Shown piece after piece: positions 7,257 through 14,480 of a DNA stretch of 15,430 nucleotides. How positions within the stretch are numbered: position 1 is the first letter of the stretch; the number at the start of each line of letters is the position of its first letter. The DNA comes from JBGTKH01 sp041744735. GTDB taxonomy: Bacteria > Planctomycetota > Planctomycetia > Pirellulales > Pirellulaceae. The translations under genes and the position numbers were made by a program. The notes beneath the pieces were generated by a model, which saw only the letters and a program-made list of their open reading frames with translations, was not told where the DNA came from and searched no databases. The stretch lies in contig JBGTKH010000564.1 of the NCBI GenBank assembly GCA_041744735.1, positions 1 through 15,430 of the forward strand, given 5' to 3'.

Positions 7257-7327
7257 GGTGGCGTGATGCAGGGACATCACAGCGGATGGTTTATTCGTCT
7301 GGGCGGGTTCGAATCCCGTCGCCATCG
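7257..7327 (+). tRNA. Diverged tRNA-like gene (anticodon position GTT), homologous to 6793-6863
   Basis: It aligns without gaps to the tRNA at 6793-6863 over 71 bases, with 14 differences; 13 of these are in the D arm, anticodon arm and variable loop. The acceptor stem (GGTGGCG/CGCCATC), the T stem (GCGGG/CCCGT) and G73 are unchanged; the T loop is TTCGAAT. The anticodon arm GCGGA/TTCGT (two G-T pairs) has loop TGGTTTA, placing GTT (Asn type) at 7289-7291. The otherwise universal T33 is G, G19 is A, the D stem keeps only two standard pairs, and position 48 no longer pairs with 15. It may be a decaying duplicate or a tRNA-like RNA used outside translation, with only its acceptor/T half maintained. 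Confidence 0.5.
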
Positions 7328-7751
7328 CTGGTTCTGAAAAGTTACACGTGCACCGGCTGAAGGCCAATTGAGCGGCGGCCATCTCGGTTCATTGCTTCTG
7401 GATTCCGCGCGCCCGGTCTCGATTCCGGCAGAAGCGGCCGCCGCCTCTTTTACTTTCTCTACTTTGGCGCTGTCGATGGGGGTAACCGCTGATTGGTGTC
7501 TGACTTCGGAAGTCACCCGACGCTGGTTGGCCGCACCTTCTCAGTGTCTTGCTCGATAGCAGTTGCTCATCCCCGAATGGCTGGCAGACCGGGACTCATT
7601 ACCCACCGGCCCGTGGCGACTGGTTTGACAGCGATGTCGCGCGGCAGTTCAACGCGGTCACCAGTCACCACAATTGGTCACTGTTTCTCGAAAAGTTCGA
7701 ATAGGCGACTTGCGTATTGTTTTTTCATTCTCAAGACCTGAAGGTTGAAAG
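7328..7751 (+). other. 424-base gap between the tRNA-like gene and the SbnA-like gene
   Basis: No convincing coding sequence is visible on either strand. The left part holds the large bulged hairpin at 7372-7444 and a pyrimidine-rich tract to about 7465. The palindrome TGACTTC-G-GAAGTCA is at 7498-7512 and a short inverted repeat TCGAA-AAG-TTCGA at about 7688-7700, either of which could be a protein-binding site. I see no confident -35/-10 pair. The SbnA-like gene's ribosome-binding site (GAAGG) lies at its right end. Confidence 0.5.
7372..7444 (+). ncRNA. Long bulged hairpin, possible terminator or structured leader RNA
   Basis: Three stems stack on a continuous 3' strand. GCGGCGGCC (7372-7380) pairs with GGCCGCCGC (7436-7444), GCTTCTG (7394-7400) with CAGAAGC (7429-7435), and CCGG (7413-7416) with CCGG (7425-7428). 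That is 20 perfect pairs with two bulges on the 5' side only. A pyrimidine-rich tract with T-runs follows. The inner part (7394-7435) resembles a tRNA acceptor plus T-arm minihelix, with a loop (TCTCGATT) one base longer than a T loop, so it may be a third tRNA-derived remnant. It may instead be a terminator or attenuator ahead of the enzyme genes. Confidence 0.5.
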
Positions 7752-8879
7752 ATGAATGCCAAGAAAACAAATTGCGGTTGTGATCAGCGTGTGCCCGTCG
7801 CGGACCTGTTGCTCGGTAATCGCCGGGTTTACGCGCGACTCGAAAGGGAAACGCCGAGCGGGAGTCATAAGGATTACGCTGGTCGGTTCATTGTCGAGGA
7901 CAAACGTCGTCGCGGCGAAATCCATCAGCGGCGGCTTTCCCGATTCCTGGTCCCGAGTTCCGGAAACTTCGGCCACAGCTTCGCCACACACACGCGAGAC
8001 GACCATGTCAAGGTTGTGATCGTGACCGACGTACTATCTCCTAAACCCCTGCGCGACAGATTTCGCGACGACTACAACCACGTTGAGGTGGAACTGGTGG
8101 ACGACCCGGACGATACAGGCTCGCACATGCGAGCCCGACTTGAGTTGATTGAAAAACTGCGGCGCGATGACCCGCGGTTAATTCTCGTCGACCAGTACTC
8201 CGACGCGCGCATACCGCGGGCCTACGAAATGTCGTTGATCAATGACATGTACCGCCAGATGCACGAGGACTTGGCCGCGGTGTTCGTCGCCGTCGGCACG
8301 GGCGGGTTGGCCAACGGCCTGCATCAGTTCCGCGAGCGGTTTCAGTTGAATTTCCAGATCTTTGCTGTGGACGCCGACGGGTCGTGTCTGGCGCGGCCCC
8401 CGAAACACGGCGGTCGACGGCGTCTGTCGGGATACGGCAATGGGATCGCCCCACCGCTGATGTCCGAAGTTCGCGCGCACCTGGACCGTTGGGTGTTCGT
8501 GCAGGACGAGGAGGCGGTGGAGATGTGCCATCGCATGCGGGACCAACACGGGACATGGGTCGGTCCGTCCAGCGGCGCGGTGCTCGCCGCGTTCGAAAAA
8601 ATCGCCACGTGGCGGTCGCATTTGTTGCCCAAATCGGGACATGTGGTGGCCATCCTGTCTGACGGCGGCGAAGTCTACCGCGACACGGTCTTCAACGCGG
8701 CGTGGCTGGAGCGCAATGGACTCGGTGAATTTCTACAGACGCAGACGTCGAAGACTCTGACAGCGGAACGCAATGAACGCCGGCGCACCGCCGGCGAACA
8801 CGAACCGCGATCAACGGACTCACAGCGTCGCTCAAGCCATCAGCGGGCGGCCGATGAACGCCAGCGGCATCGTTCGTGA
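7752..8879 (+). CDS. SbnA-like PLP-dependent synthase (cysteine synthase/CBS fold)
   Basis: 375 aa. Fold-type II PLP enzyme. The Schiff-base lysine is K40 in PSGSHKDYAG, the substrate/Asn loop is SSGNFG (69-74), the PLP-phosphate loop is GTGG (182-185), and the pyridine-nitrogen site is GPSSGA (271-276), followed by ILSDGGEVY (301-309). The catalytic region is complete. A charged, Arg/Glu-rich tail of about 45 residues after 330 is unusual for the family. Known SbnA joins O-phospho-L-serine and L-glutamate into ACEGA, the precursor of L-2,3-diaminopropionate; the SbnB-like neighbour makes that the best match, but an ordinary cysteine or cystathionine synthase is possible. GAAGG lies about 7 bases before ATG. 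The next gene follows after 84 bases. The enzyme should be cytoplasmic. Confidence 0.8.
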   Translation: MNAKKTNCGCDQRVPVADLLLGNRRVYARLERETPSGSHKDYAGRFIVEDKRRRGEIHQRRLSRFLVPSSGNFGHSFATHTRDDHVKVVIVTDVLSPKPLRDRFRDDYNHVEVELVDDPDDTGSHMRARLELIEKLRRDDPRLILVDQYSDARIPRAYEMSLINDMYRQMHEDLAAVFVAVGTGGLANGLHQFRERFQLNFQIFAVDADGSCLARPPKHGGRRRLSGYGNGIAPPLMSEVRAHLDRWVFVQDEEAVEMCHRMRDQHGTWVGPSSGAVLAAFEKIATWRSHLLPKSGHVVAILSDGGEVYRDTVFNAAWLERNGLGEFLQTQTSKTLTAERNERRRTAGEHEPRSTDSQRRSSHQRAADERQRHRS

Positions 8880-8963
8880 TGATGTCCGTACTCTGTCACA
8901 ACGCAGTAGTCCCTGGCAGTTCCATTTCTACTTCCATTCCTTCTTCTTATCAGGAGTGCTGTC

Positions 8964-10067
8964 ATGAGGTCCGGACAACATCGAATGCAACACGAGTTCG
9001 ACCGCTTGGAAGAAGGCCGATTGAGGCTGAGCGAGGCGGTCGTCGACCAAGTACTTGCGCCGTTGATGGCGAAGGAGGCCGTGCGCGACGCGCTCGTCTG
9101 TCACGCGAAGGGCGATTGCGTGCAGCCGTTGAAGCCCTACGTCCGGCCGCGCGGACGATCGGGCGAGTACGCGGGCGGCCGGTTTATCGCGATGCCTGCC
9201 TATGTCGGCCCGCCGGTAGATGCCGCTGGCATCAAGTGGATCGCCGGCTTTGCCCGCAATGTCGAAATGGGCCGACCGCGTGCTTCCGCAATGCTGATGC
9301 TAAACTCCGTGGTCACCGGCTCGATCATCGCCGAGATGGACTGCGGAGTTCTTTCCGCACGCCGAACAGGCGCCGTGGCGGCGATCTGTGTTGAGTTGCT
9401 GGCCGTCTCGGGCTCCAAGCGGGTCGCACTACTCGGTGCCGGGCCGATTAATCATGCGGTCGTCGAAGCGTTAGCGCACCTTTCTGGATCAGTGGAAAGA
9501 TTTCGCGTTTACGATCCGCGACGCGATCGCGTCAAACAGATGCGTGATGGTTTCGGAAGGACCGCAATGCCACCGATTACCGCCTCGCGATCACCGCAGG
9601 AATGCGTACGAGATGCACAGGTCGTTGTTGCAGCCACGACCGGCGGGAAGTCGTACTTGGAGCGCGAGTGGATCGGCCCCGGCACGTTGCTGGTGATGCT
9701 CAGCCTCGATGATCCAACCCCGGAATTATTCCTCGGAGCGGACAAAGTTATCGTGGACGACTTCGACCATTGCAACCGCGAACAGAAGTTGATTCACAGG
9801 CTGGTGGAGGACGGACGTTTCAACCGCCGACGCGTGCATGCCGAACTGGGCGAAATCGTGGCCGGCATGATACCGGGCCGAGAAGGCGACGAAGAAATCA
9901 TCCTGGTCAACCCAATGGGCATGGCCATTGAAGACATTACCGTCGGCAAGGCGGTGTACATGGCGGCCAAGCAACAGGGCCTGGGGGACTACTTGCCGCC
10001 CTCGCTCCGCAACGACCTTCCAGAGGGTTTTATGTTCCAGCCCCAATTCATTGGTGCGCCAGAGTAA
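8964..10067 (+). CDS. SbnB-like dehydrogenase (ornithine cyclodeaminase/mu-crystallin family)
   Basis: 367 aa. CAGGAG lies 8 bases before ATG. The N-terminal substrate domain has the family segment GIKWIAGFARNVEMGRPRAS (about 89-108) and SARRTGAVAA (131-140), with the conserved Lys and Arg. A Rossmann NAD-binding region follows, VALLGAGPIN (154-163), then RVYDPRRDRV and VVVAATTG. A stretch VNPMGMAIEDITVG near the end is also typical. SbnB enzymes use NAD+ to cleave ACEGA oxidatively into L-2,3-diaminopropionate and 2-oxoglutarate; ornithine cyclodeaminase itself and alanine dehydrogenase-like members share the fold. The pairing with the SbnA-like gene on the same strand supports the diaminopropionate route. 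The next gene begins 60 bases downstream, so an operon is likely. Confidence 0.8.
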   Translation: MRSGQHRMQHEFDRLEEGRLRLSEAVVDQVLAPLMAKEAVRDALVCHAKGDCVQPLKPYVRPRGRSGEYAGGRFIAMPAYVGPPVDAAGIKWIAGFARNVEMGRPRASAMLMLNSVVTGSIIAEMDCGVLSARRTGAVAAICVELLAVSGSKRVALLGAGPINHAVVEALAHLSGSVERFRVYDPRRDRVKQMRDGFGRTAMPPITASRSPQECVRDAQVVVAATTGGKSYLEREWIGPGTLLVMLSLDDPTPELFLGADKVIVDDFDHCNREQKLIHRLVEDGRFNRRRVHAELGEIVAGMIPGREGDEEIILVNPMGMAIEDITVGKAVYMAAKQQGLGDYLPPSLRNDLPEGFMFQPQFIGAPE

Positions 10068-10127
10068 TCGGGATTGCACTATGAGTGTACGAACTTCGCC
10101 CCTAAACACCAAAACGGGAGAATTACT

Positions 10128-11174
10128 ATGCGACGATTCGATTTTCGGTCCCCTCCGCTGCAAAACAACCGTTGGCCGGTGGTCCCGCAATTCGAGACGA
10201 TCTCGCCCGAACTGGAGAGCTTCCTTGACTTGTCGCTCGAACGGCAACGGCATGAGTTGAGCCGATTGAGGACGACGCGGGAAGAGCACGCCGAGTTTGT
10301 GAACCGCGCGTTGGGGTTAATCTACGCTTACCGCTTTGGCTACGCCGACTCGCCGTGTTTCCTGGGAACCAATGATGACCGGGAGATCCGACTGGAACAG
10401 GCGAAGATACTGGTGGAACGTGACCTGCTCGCGTTTCTTGGTCCGCCTGAAGCACCGCGTGTTGGATCTCAGCAGGAACTCGTCGCTTTGCTGCGGACGT
10501 TGTTGGCGGAAAATCCGGGCGTGGACCACCCGCTGTTCCGCTACCTGGAAGTCGAGGCGTCGCGGGACAATTTCCACGAATTCCTGCTGAACGATGTGAT
10601 CCGCAATGAGATCGTGGACGACGAGGTGGCCTGGCTCGTGGCCGGACATCAGGGACTGATGAAGGAAGCGGCCGCGATCAACCTGTACGACGAATGCGGC
10701 CGCGGCCAACAACGCCACTTCCACACGTACTGGCTGCGAATCCTGCTGGAGTCGCTAGGCAACTGGGACGACCTGATGCAGTATCGCGTCGGCCCGCGTC
10801 CCTGGTTCGCCGCCATCACGTCGAACGTGTTCGCCATGCTGTTAACGCGTTCGGCGTACAAGTGGGCGGCGTATGGCCACTTCATCGTTACCGAGAGTTG
10901 GGTGCCGCCGCACTTTGAACGGATCCTGAAGGGTATGGAGCGAGTGGGATTGAACGACGGCGAAAACGACATTTACTTCACCGCGCATGTGACGCTCGAT
11001 CCCACGCATACGGAAGAACTGATCCTGGGCCTGGAACACCAAGTGCCGGCGCTCACGCCTCGTGAGTGCTCACAGATTCTCTGGGGCGGGCGGCTGGCCA
11101 TCGCCGGCGCCGTGGCGCAATACGACCGGATGATGGACCATCTGCGAATCCGGGAATTGCATCTCGTCGGCTAA
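10128..11174 (+). CDS. Heme-oxygenase-like diiron oxidase (HDO family)
   Basis: 348 aa from ATG at 10128, chosen because GGGAG lies 7 bases upstream; an in-frame TTG at 10074 would add 18 residues and has no better site. The protein is mostly helical. Ligand motifs of the CADD/HDO type are visible: E143-x6-H150 (EASRDNFH), E256 (VTES) and H287-x3-D291-x2-H294 (HVTLDPTH), with the E256-to-H287 spacing close to that known in CADD. NLYDEC (185-190) is a common family motif. Known HDO enzymes use a diiron centre and oxygen for N-oxygenation, desaturation, or carbon-carbon cleavage of amino acids. Substrate is unknown, but the two diaminopropionate-type genes just upstream suggest an amino acid or an amino-acid-derived group. 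A hairpin follows the stop codon. Confidence 0.75.
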   Translation: MRRFDFRSPPLQNNRWPVVPQFETISPELESFLDLSLERQRHELSRLRTTREEHAEFVNRALGLIYAYRFGYADSPCFLGTNDDREIRLEQAKILVERDLLAFLGPPEAPRVGSQQELVALLRTLLAENPGVDHPLFRYLEVEASRDNFHEFLLNDVIRNEIVDDEVAWLVAGHQGLMKEAAAINLYDECGRGQQRHFHTYWLRILLESLGNWDDLMQYRVGPRPWFAAITSNVFAMLLTRSAYKWAAYGHFIVTESWVPPHFERILKGMERVGLNDGENDIYFTAHVTLDPTHTEELILGLEHQVPALTPRECSQILWGGRLAIAGAVAQYDRMMDHLRIRELHLVG

Positions 11175-11198
11175 CAATTGGTGATCGCGACTCCTGTA

Positions 11199-11239
11199 GG
11201 CCGGGTCAGTTGCGCGCGAACCACGACGGCCAATCTTTT
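11199..11239 (+). terminator. Possible intrinsic terminator after the enzyme genes
   Basis: GGCCG (11199-11203) pairs with CGGCC (11227-11231), with a possible inner GTT/AAC pairing around GCGCGCG. AATCTTTTA follows. It lies 24 bases after the HDO stop codon. The stem is short and the loop long, so it is a tentative call. Confidence 0.35.
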
Positions 11240-11578
11240 AGGATTCTGTTTGACGTTTGACGGGAACCGCAGCAGATCCCTGCCAAACTTCTCGAACGGT
11301 TCAATAGTCAACTCCCGAGTGGGACATTGGCACTCTGCGAGTGACTAGTTTCATGCCACCGGCGGGCCGTCGTAGTTCATCCTCAGTCATTTAAAGCAAT
11401 GAAACCGGGGATGCCATTTTCGGCCGGTTCGCCTACAATATGGCTGACTTTCCGCCCGCCGGAACGCTTTGACGGAAACGGATTTTCACACAAGCCCCGC
11501 ACGCTGGGAGCCATGTCGCCGCAGGAGGCGCGTCGCGCTCACAGCCGCTCTCGAACTCTTTCAGTGAGGTAACTCGTC
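11240..11578. other. Gap before the double thioredoxin gene
   Basis: No coding sequence could be supported here. TACAAT at 11434-11439 resembles a -10 box but has no good -35 partner. GAGG at 11566-11569 is the likely ribosome-binding site of the next gene. No att site, insertion-sequence end or direct repeat with the left boundary was found by eye. Confidence 0.5.
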
Positions 11579-14467
11579 ATGTCGCAGGAAGTGAAGCAGC
11601 CGATTCTTGTACGCGCCTTTGCCGCCAGCGCGGCGGTGGCGCTGGCGTCCTTGATATGGGCCGGCTGCGGTTCGCCGTCCGATCCGATCAGTAAGGAGAC
11701 CAGCAAGTATAAAGCGGCGGACGATAGTTCGGGTGCCGCGAAGACGATAACGGCCGGCAATGCGACGGGCAAAACCGCAGTGGCCGCGAACGATAAGTCG
11801 CAATCCGGATCGGCGGCTCAATCCGCGGGTACCAAAAAAGGCAGCGGCCGTGCGGGCGAGGCAGCCAACAACGCAAGCGGCAACGGTGCGAAAAAGGCTC
11901 CGCCGACTCAACCGCCGGCCATCCCCAGCAACCAATTGGCCGACTATCGCGTGCCCGATGGAACGCCGGAAGAACTGATCGCGTTCATCCAGCAGATGGA
12001 CGAGCGTCAGCCGCGCGGCCTGACGCGCGAAGAGATGATGACCGACTTTCAAAAGATTCAACAAGCTCGAATCGGCGCTGCTGAGAAATTATTGGTGTCG
12101 AAAACAACCGACGAAAATCGCGAGCAGGCGGTGGCCGTGAAGCTCGACGCGCTGCGAACCCTGGCCGAATTGGGCATGCCGGGCGTGACCGAGCACATTC
12201 GCGAATTCAGCACGGCGCTGAAACAAGACACTAGTCCCAAGCTGGCGCGGCTGGGACGGCTGATTCTGTTCGGCATGCAGGTGGGCGATGCGGCTTCGGG
12301 GAATATCGAAGACCCGCAGCCGATCATGGACGAATTAAAGGCCCTGCTGGCGGACAGTGAACTAGGCGAAGACACGTTTGGCGCGACCCAGCAAGCCGCC
12401 ATGGTTCTGCAATCCACCGGCCACACAAAACTGGCCGGCGAGGCACTTAGACAGATCGGCACGGCATATAAGAATCACAAAGATCCGCAACTGGCCGACG
12501 CCGCGCAGCAGTTGCTCGACACGGCCGACTTGGTCGCCGCCGATTTCCAAACCAAATTGGAAGACGCATTGCTGAACAAACCCGGCGCGATGGAACCGCT
12601 GATGGTCGAGATTCGCAAGGTACTGGGCGCCCAGCGGCCGGGCCGAGCCGTGTATGAAACCACGTCTCAGGCGGCTCAATATCTGGAGTTCACTCAACAC
12701 TTCAACGAAGCCACGGAAATCTACACGTTGATCGCCGAGAAATACAACGCTCATCCCGATCAGGAACTGGCCGAAGAAGCCACGATCGCCACGGCCAACG
12801 GCAGCCGCCGCGTCGGGCTGATCGGCAAGCCGTTCACGGTCGAAGGCGTAACGCTCGATGGCTCGCCGTTCGATTGGAACAAGTATAAGGGCAAAGTGGT
12901 GCTGGTCGATTTTTGGGCCACCTGGTGCGGGCCATGCCTGCGCGAGATTCCCAACATCACGGCCAATTACGAAACCTATCACGAAAAAGGTTTCGAGGTC
13001 GTGGGTATCAACCTGGACGACGAACGAGCCGCCGTGGATCGCTTCTTTGCCACGCAGAAGTTCCCGTGGGAAACCGTGCTGAGTGCCGATCCCGAAGCCG
13101 GCGGCTTCAACAATCCGCTGGCGGTCAAATGCGGCATCGACGCGATTCCGTTCATCGTGCTGGTGGACCGTGAAGGGAACGCTGCGGCCTTGCACGTCCG
13201 CGGGCCGGCACTGGAAAAGAAACTGGCCGAGATGCTCGGACCGGCCACGGGCAAACCGGCCGGCGACGCTCCGGAAGACAAGCTCCCGCCCGTCGGCGGC
13301 GCGGCGGTCAACGATTCGCAATCGTTCGAGCTAGAGATTCCCGCCGCCACGGTGTTCGTATCGCTGAACGACGCCGATGCGAACGCGGCAGCGGACCAGA
13401 ACAATGATGCGGCACCCGAAGAGAGTGAAGTCAATCCGTATTTGCCTCGCCTGGGTCTGGCGCCCGACGAGCTGGCCGACTTCATCCTCAACATGCAAGA
13501 GAAGCCCAAGAGCATTCAATCTCGGCCCGGATTCGCCGAGGCGATCATCGCTGCCGCCAATCAGATCCTCGCCGCCGAGACAAAGGATAGTTTTCAGTTC
13601 ATCGCCGCGGAAGCCAAGTTCGACATCCTGCACAAAAAAGCCTGCATGGGCGACGAGCAGGCGGACAAGAGTTTGATGCAGTTCGTCACACAAATGAAAG
13701 ATGACTCGCGCGAGCGGATCGCCAAGCACGTTCGCTTCTTCACGCTCGAACGTCAGGCGATCGACTGCGACAACCTGCCGCTGGAAAAAATCCCCGATCT
13801 GCTGACGGAGTTAAAGGCGTACTTGACGCAAGAGAAATTGAGCGCTCGGCATCTCCGCATGGCGTCGAGCACCGTACACGCCATCAATCGCCTGGAGGAT
13901 AGCCAGCAGTGCGAAAAACACTTCGCGGAATTCGGCGGCGTGTTTGCAAAGAGCAGCGACAAACAATTGGCCGCGTACGGAAAGAAGCTCGCCAAACCTG
14001 CCGAGGGCATCGCGTCGGACCTGGTCGGCAAGCCCCTGGAGTTGGCCGGAGTGACGGCGCTGGGAACGTCGCTCGATTGGAAAAGTTATCGAGGCAAAGT
14101 GGTGCTGGTCGACTTCTGGGCCACGTGGTGCGGACCCTGTCTGCGCGAAATGCCGCACGTCAAGGCGCTGTATGAAAAGCATCAAGAGAGAGGCTTCGAC
14201 GTGGTTGGCATAAGCCTCGACAAAGACTTGGACGCGCTCGCCAAATTCCTGGAAGAAAATGCCCTGCCGTGGACCACACTGGCCGGCGAAGAAACCGAAC
14301 AGCTCGCCGCCAAATGCGGCGTCCGCGGCATTCCCACCATGATGCTGGTCGACAAGGACGGTCAGGTCGTGGCCGTCAGTCACAAAGTCTCCGACCTCGC
14401 CGCCAAGGCAGAGAAGCTACTCGACGCATCTCCGCAAACACCGGCCAAATCACCCGCGGCCGAGTGA
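11579..14467 (+). CDS. Double helical-TlpA/thioredoxin lipoprotein
   Basis: 962 aa. A signal peptide ends in ASLIWAGC with C30 followed by GSPS; this resembles a lipobox but has W at -3, so lipid anchoring is likely rather than certain. Residues about 31-115 are an Ala/Ser/Lys/Asn/Gly-rich linker. Then come helical region 1 (about 120-410), thioredoxin domain 1 (WCGPC, C450/C453; cis-Pro in IDAIPF), a second acidic linker (about 565-625), helical region 2 (about 630-815), and thioredoxin domain 2 (WCGPC, C851/C854; cis-Pro in VRGIPT). Both Trx domains keep the redox cysteines. The unit matches the single-unit gene at 247-1314, so this gene arose by internal duplication of that architecture. 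GAGGT sits about 8 bases before ATG. It ends 13 bases from the convergent SUMF1-type gene. Substrate is unknown; extracytoplasmic thiol-disulfide exchange is the family role. Confidence 0.88.
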   Translation: MSQEVKQPILVRAFAASAAVALASLIWAGCGSPSDPISKETSKYKAADDSSGAAKTITAGNATGKTAVAANDKSQSGSAAQSAGTKKGSGRAGEAANNASGNGAKKAPPTQPPAIPSNQLADYRVPDGTPEELIAFIQQMDERQPRGLTREEMMTDFQKIQQARIGAAEKLLVSKTTDENREQAVAVKLDALRTLAELGMPGVTEHIREFSTALKQDTSPKLARLGRLILFGMQVGDAASGNIEDPQPIMDELKALLADSELGEDTFGATQQAAMVLQSTGHTKLAGEALRQIGTAYKNHKDPQLADAAQQLLDTADLVAADFQTKLEDALLNKPGAMEPLMVEIRKVLGAQRPGRAVYETTSQAAQYLEFTQHFNEATEIYTLIAEKYNAHPDQELAEEATIATANGSRRVGLIGKPFTVEGVTLDGSPFDWNKYKGKVVLVDFWATWCGPCLREIPNITANYETYHEKGFEVVGINLDDERAAVDRFFATQKFPWETVLSADPEAGGFNNPLAVKCGIDAIPFIVLVDREGNAAALHVRGPALEKKLAEMLGPATGKPAGDAPEDKLPPVGGAAVNDSQSFELEIPAATVFVSLNDADANAAADQNNDAAPEESEVNPYLPRLGLAPDELADFILNMQEKPKSIQSRPGFAEAIIAAANQILAAETKDSFQFIAAEAKFDILHKKACMGDEQADKSLMQFVTQMKDDSRERIAKHVRFFTLERQAIDCDNLPLEKIPDLLTELKAYLTQEKLSARHLRMASSTVHAINRLEDSQQCEKHFAEFGGVFAKSSDKQLAAYGKKLAKPAEGIASDLVGKPLELAGVTALGTSLDWKSYRGKVVLVDFWATWCGPCLREMPHVKALYEKHQERGFDVVGISLDKDLDALAKFLEENALPWTTLAGEETEQLAAKCGVRGIPTMMLVDKDGQVVAVSHKVSDLAAKAEKLLDASPQTPAKSPAAE

Positions 14468-14480
14468 CAGGAATCACGAA

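Noticed and set aside
6793..7327. tRNA 3'-end direct repeat as attL/attR of an integrated element
   Set aside because: The second copy is homologous over all 71 bases, not only the 3' end, and no integrase is present, so a duplication is the simpler reading.
7498..7512. TGACTTC-G-GAAGTCA as a terminator
   Set aside because: The one-base centre cannot form a proper loop and there is no T-run; at best it is a protein-binding palindrome.
11434..11439. TACAAT as a -10 box for the double thioredoxin gene
   Set aside because: There is no recognisable -35 element at 16-18 bases upstream.
12362..13321. Long minus-strand open frame (319 codons) inside the double thioredoxin gene
   Set aside because: It is antisense to a clear TlpA/thioredoxin coding region with two WCGPC motifs; composition explains it.
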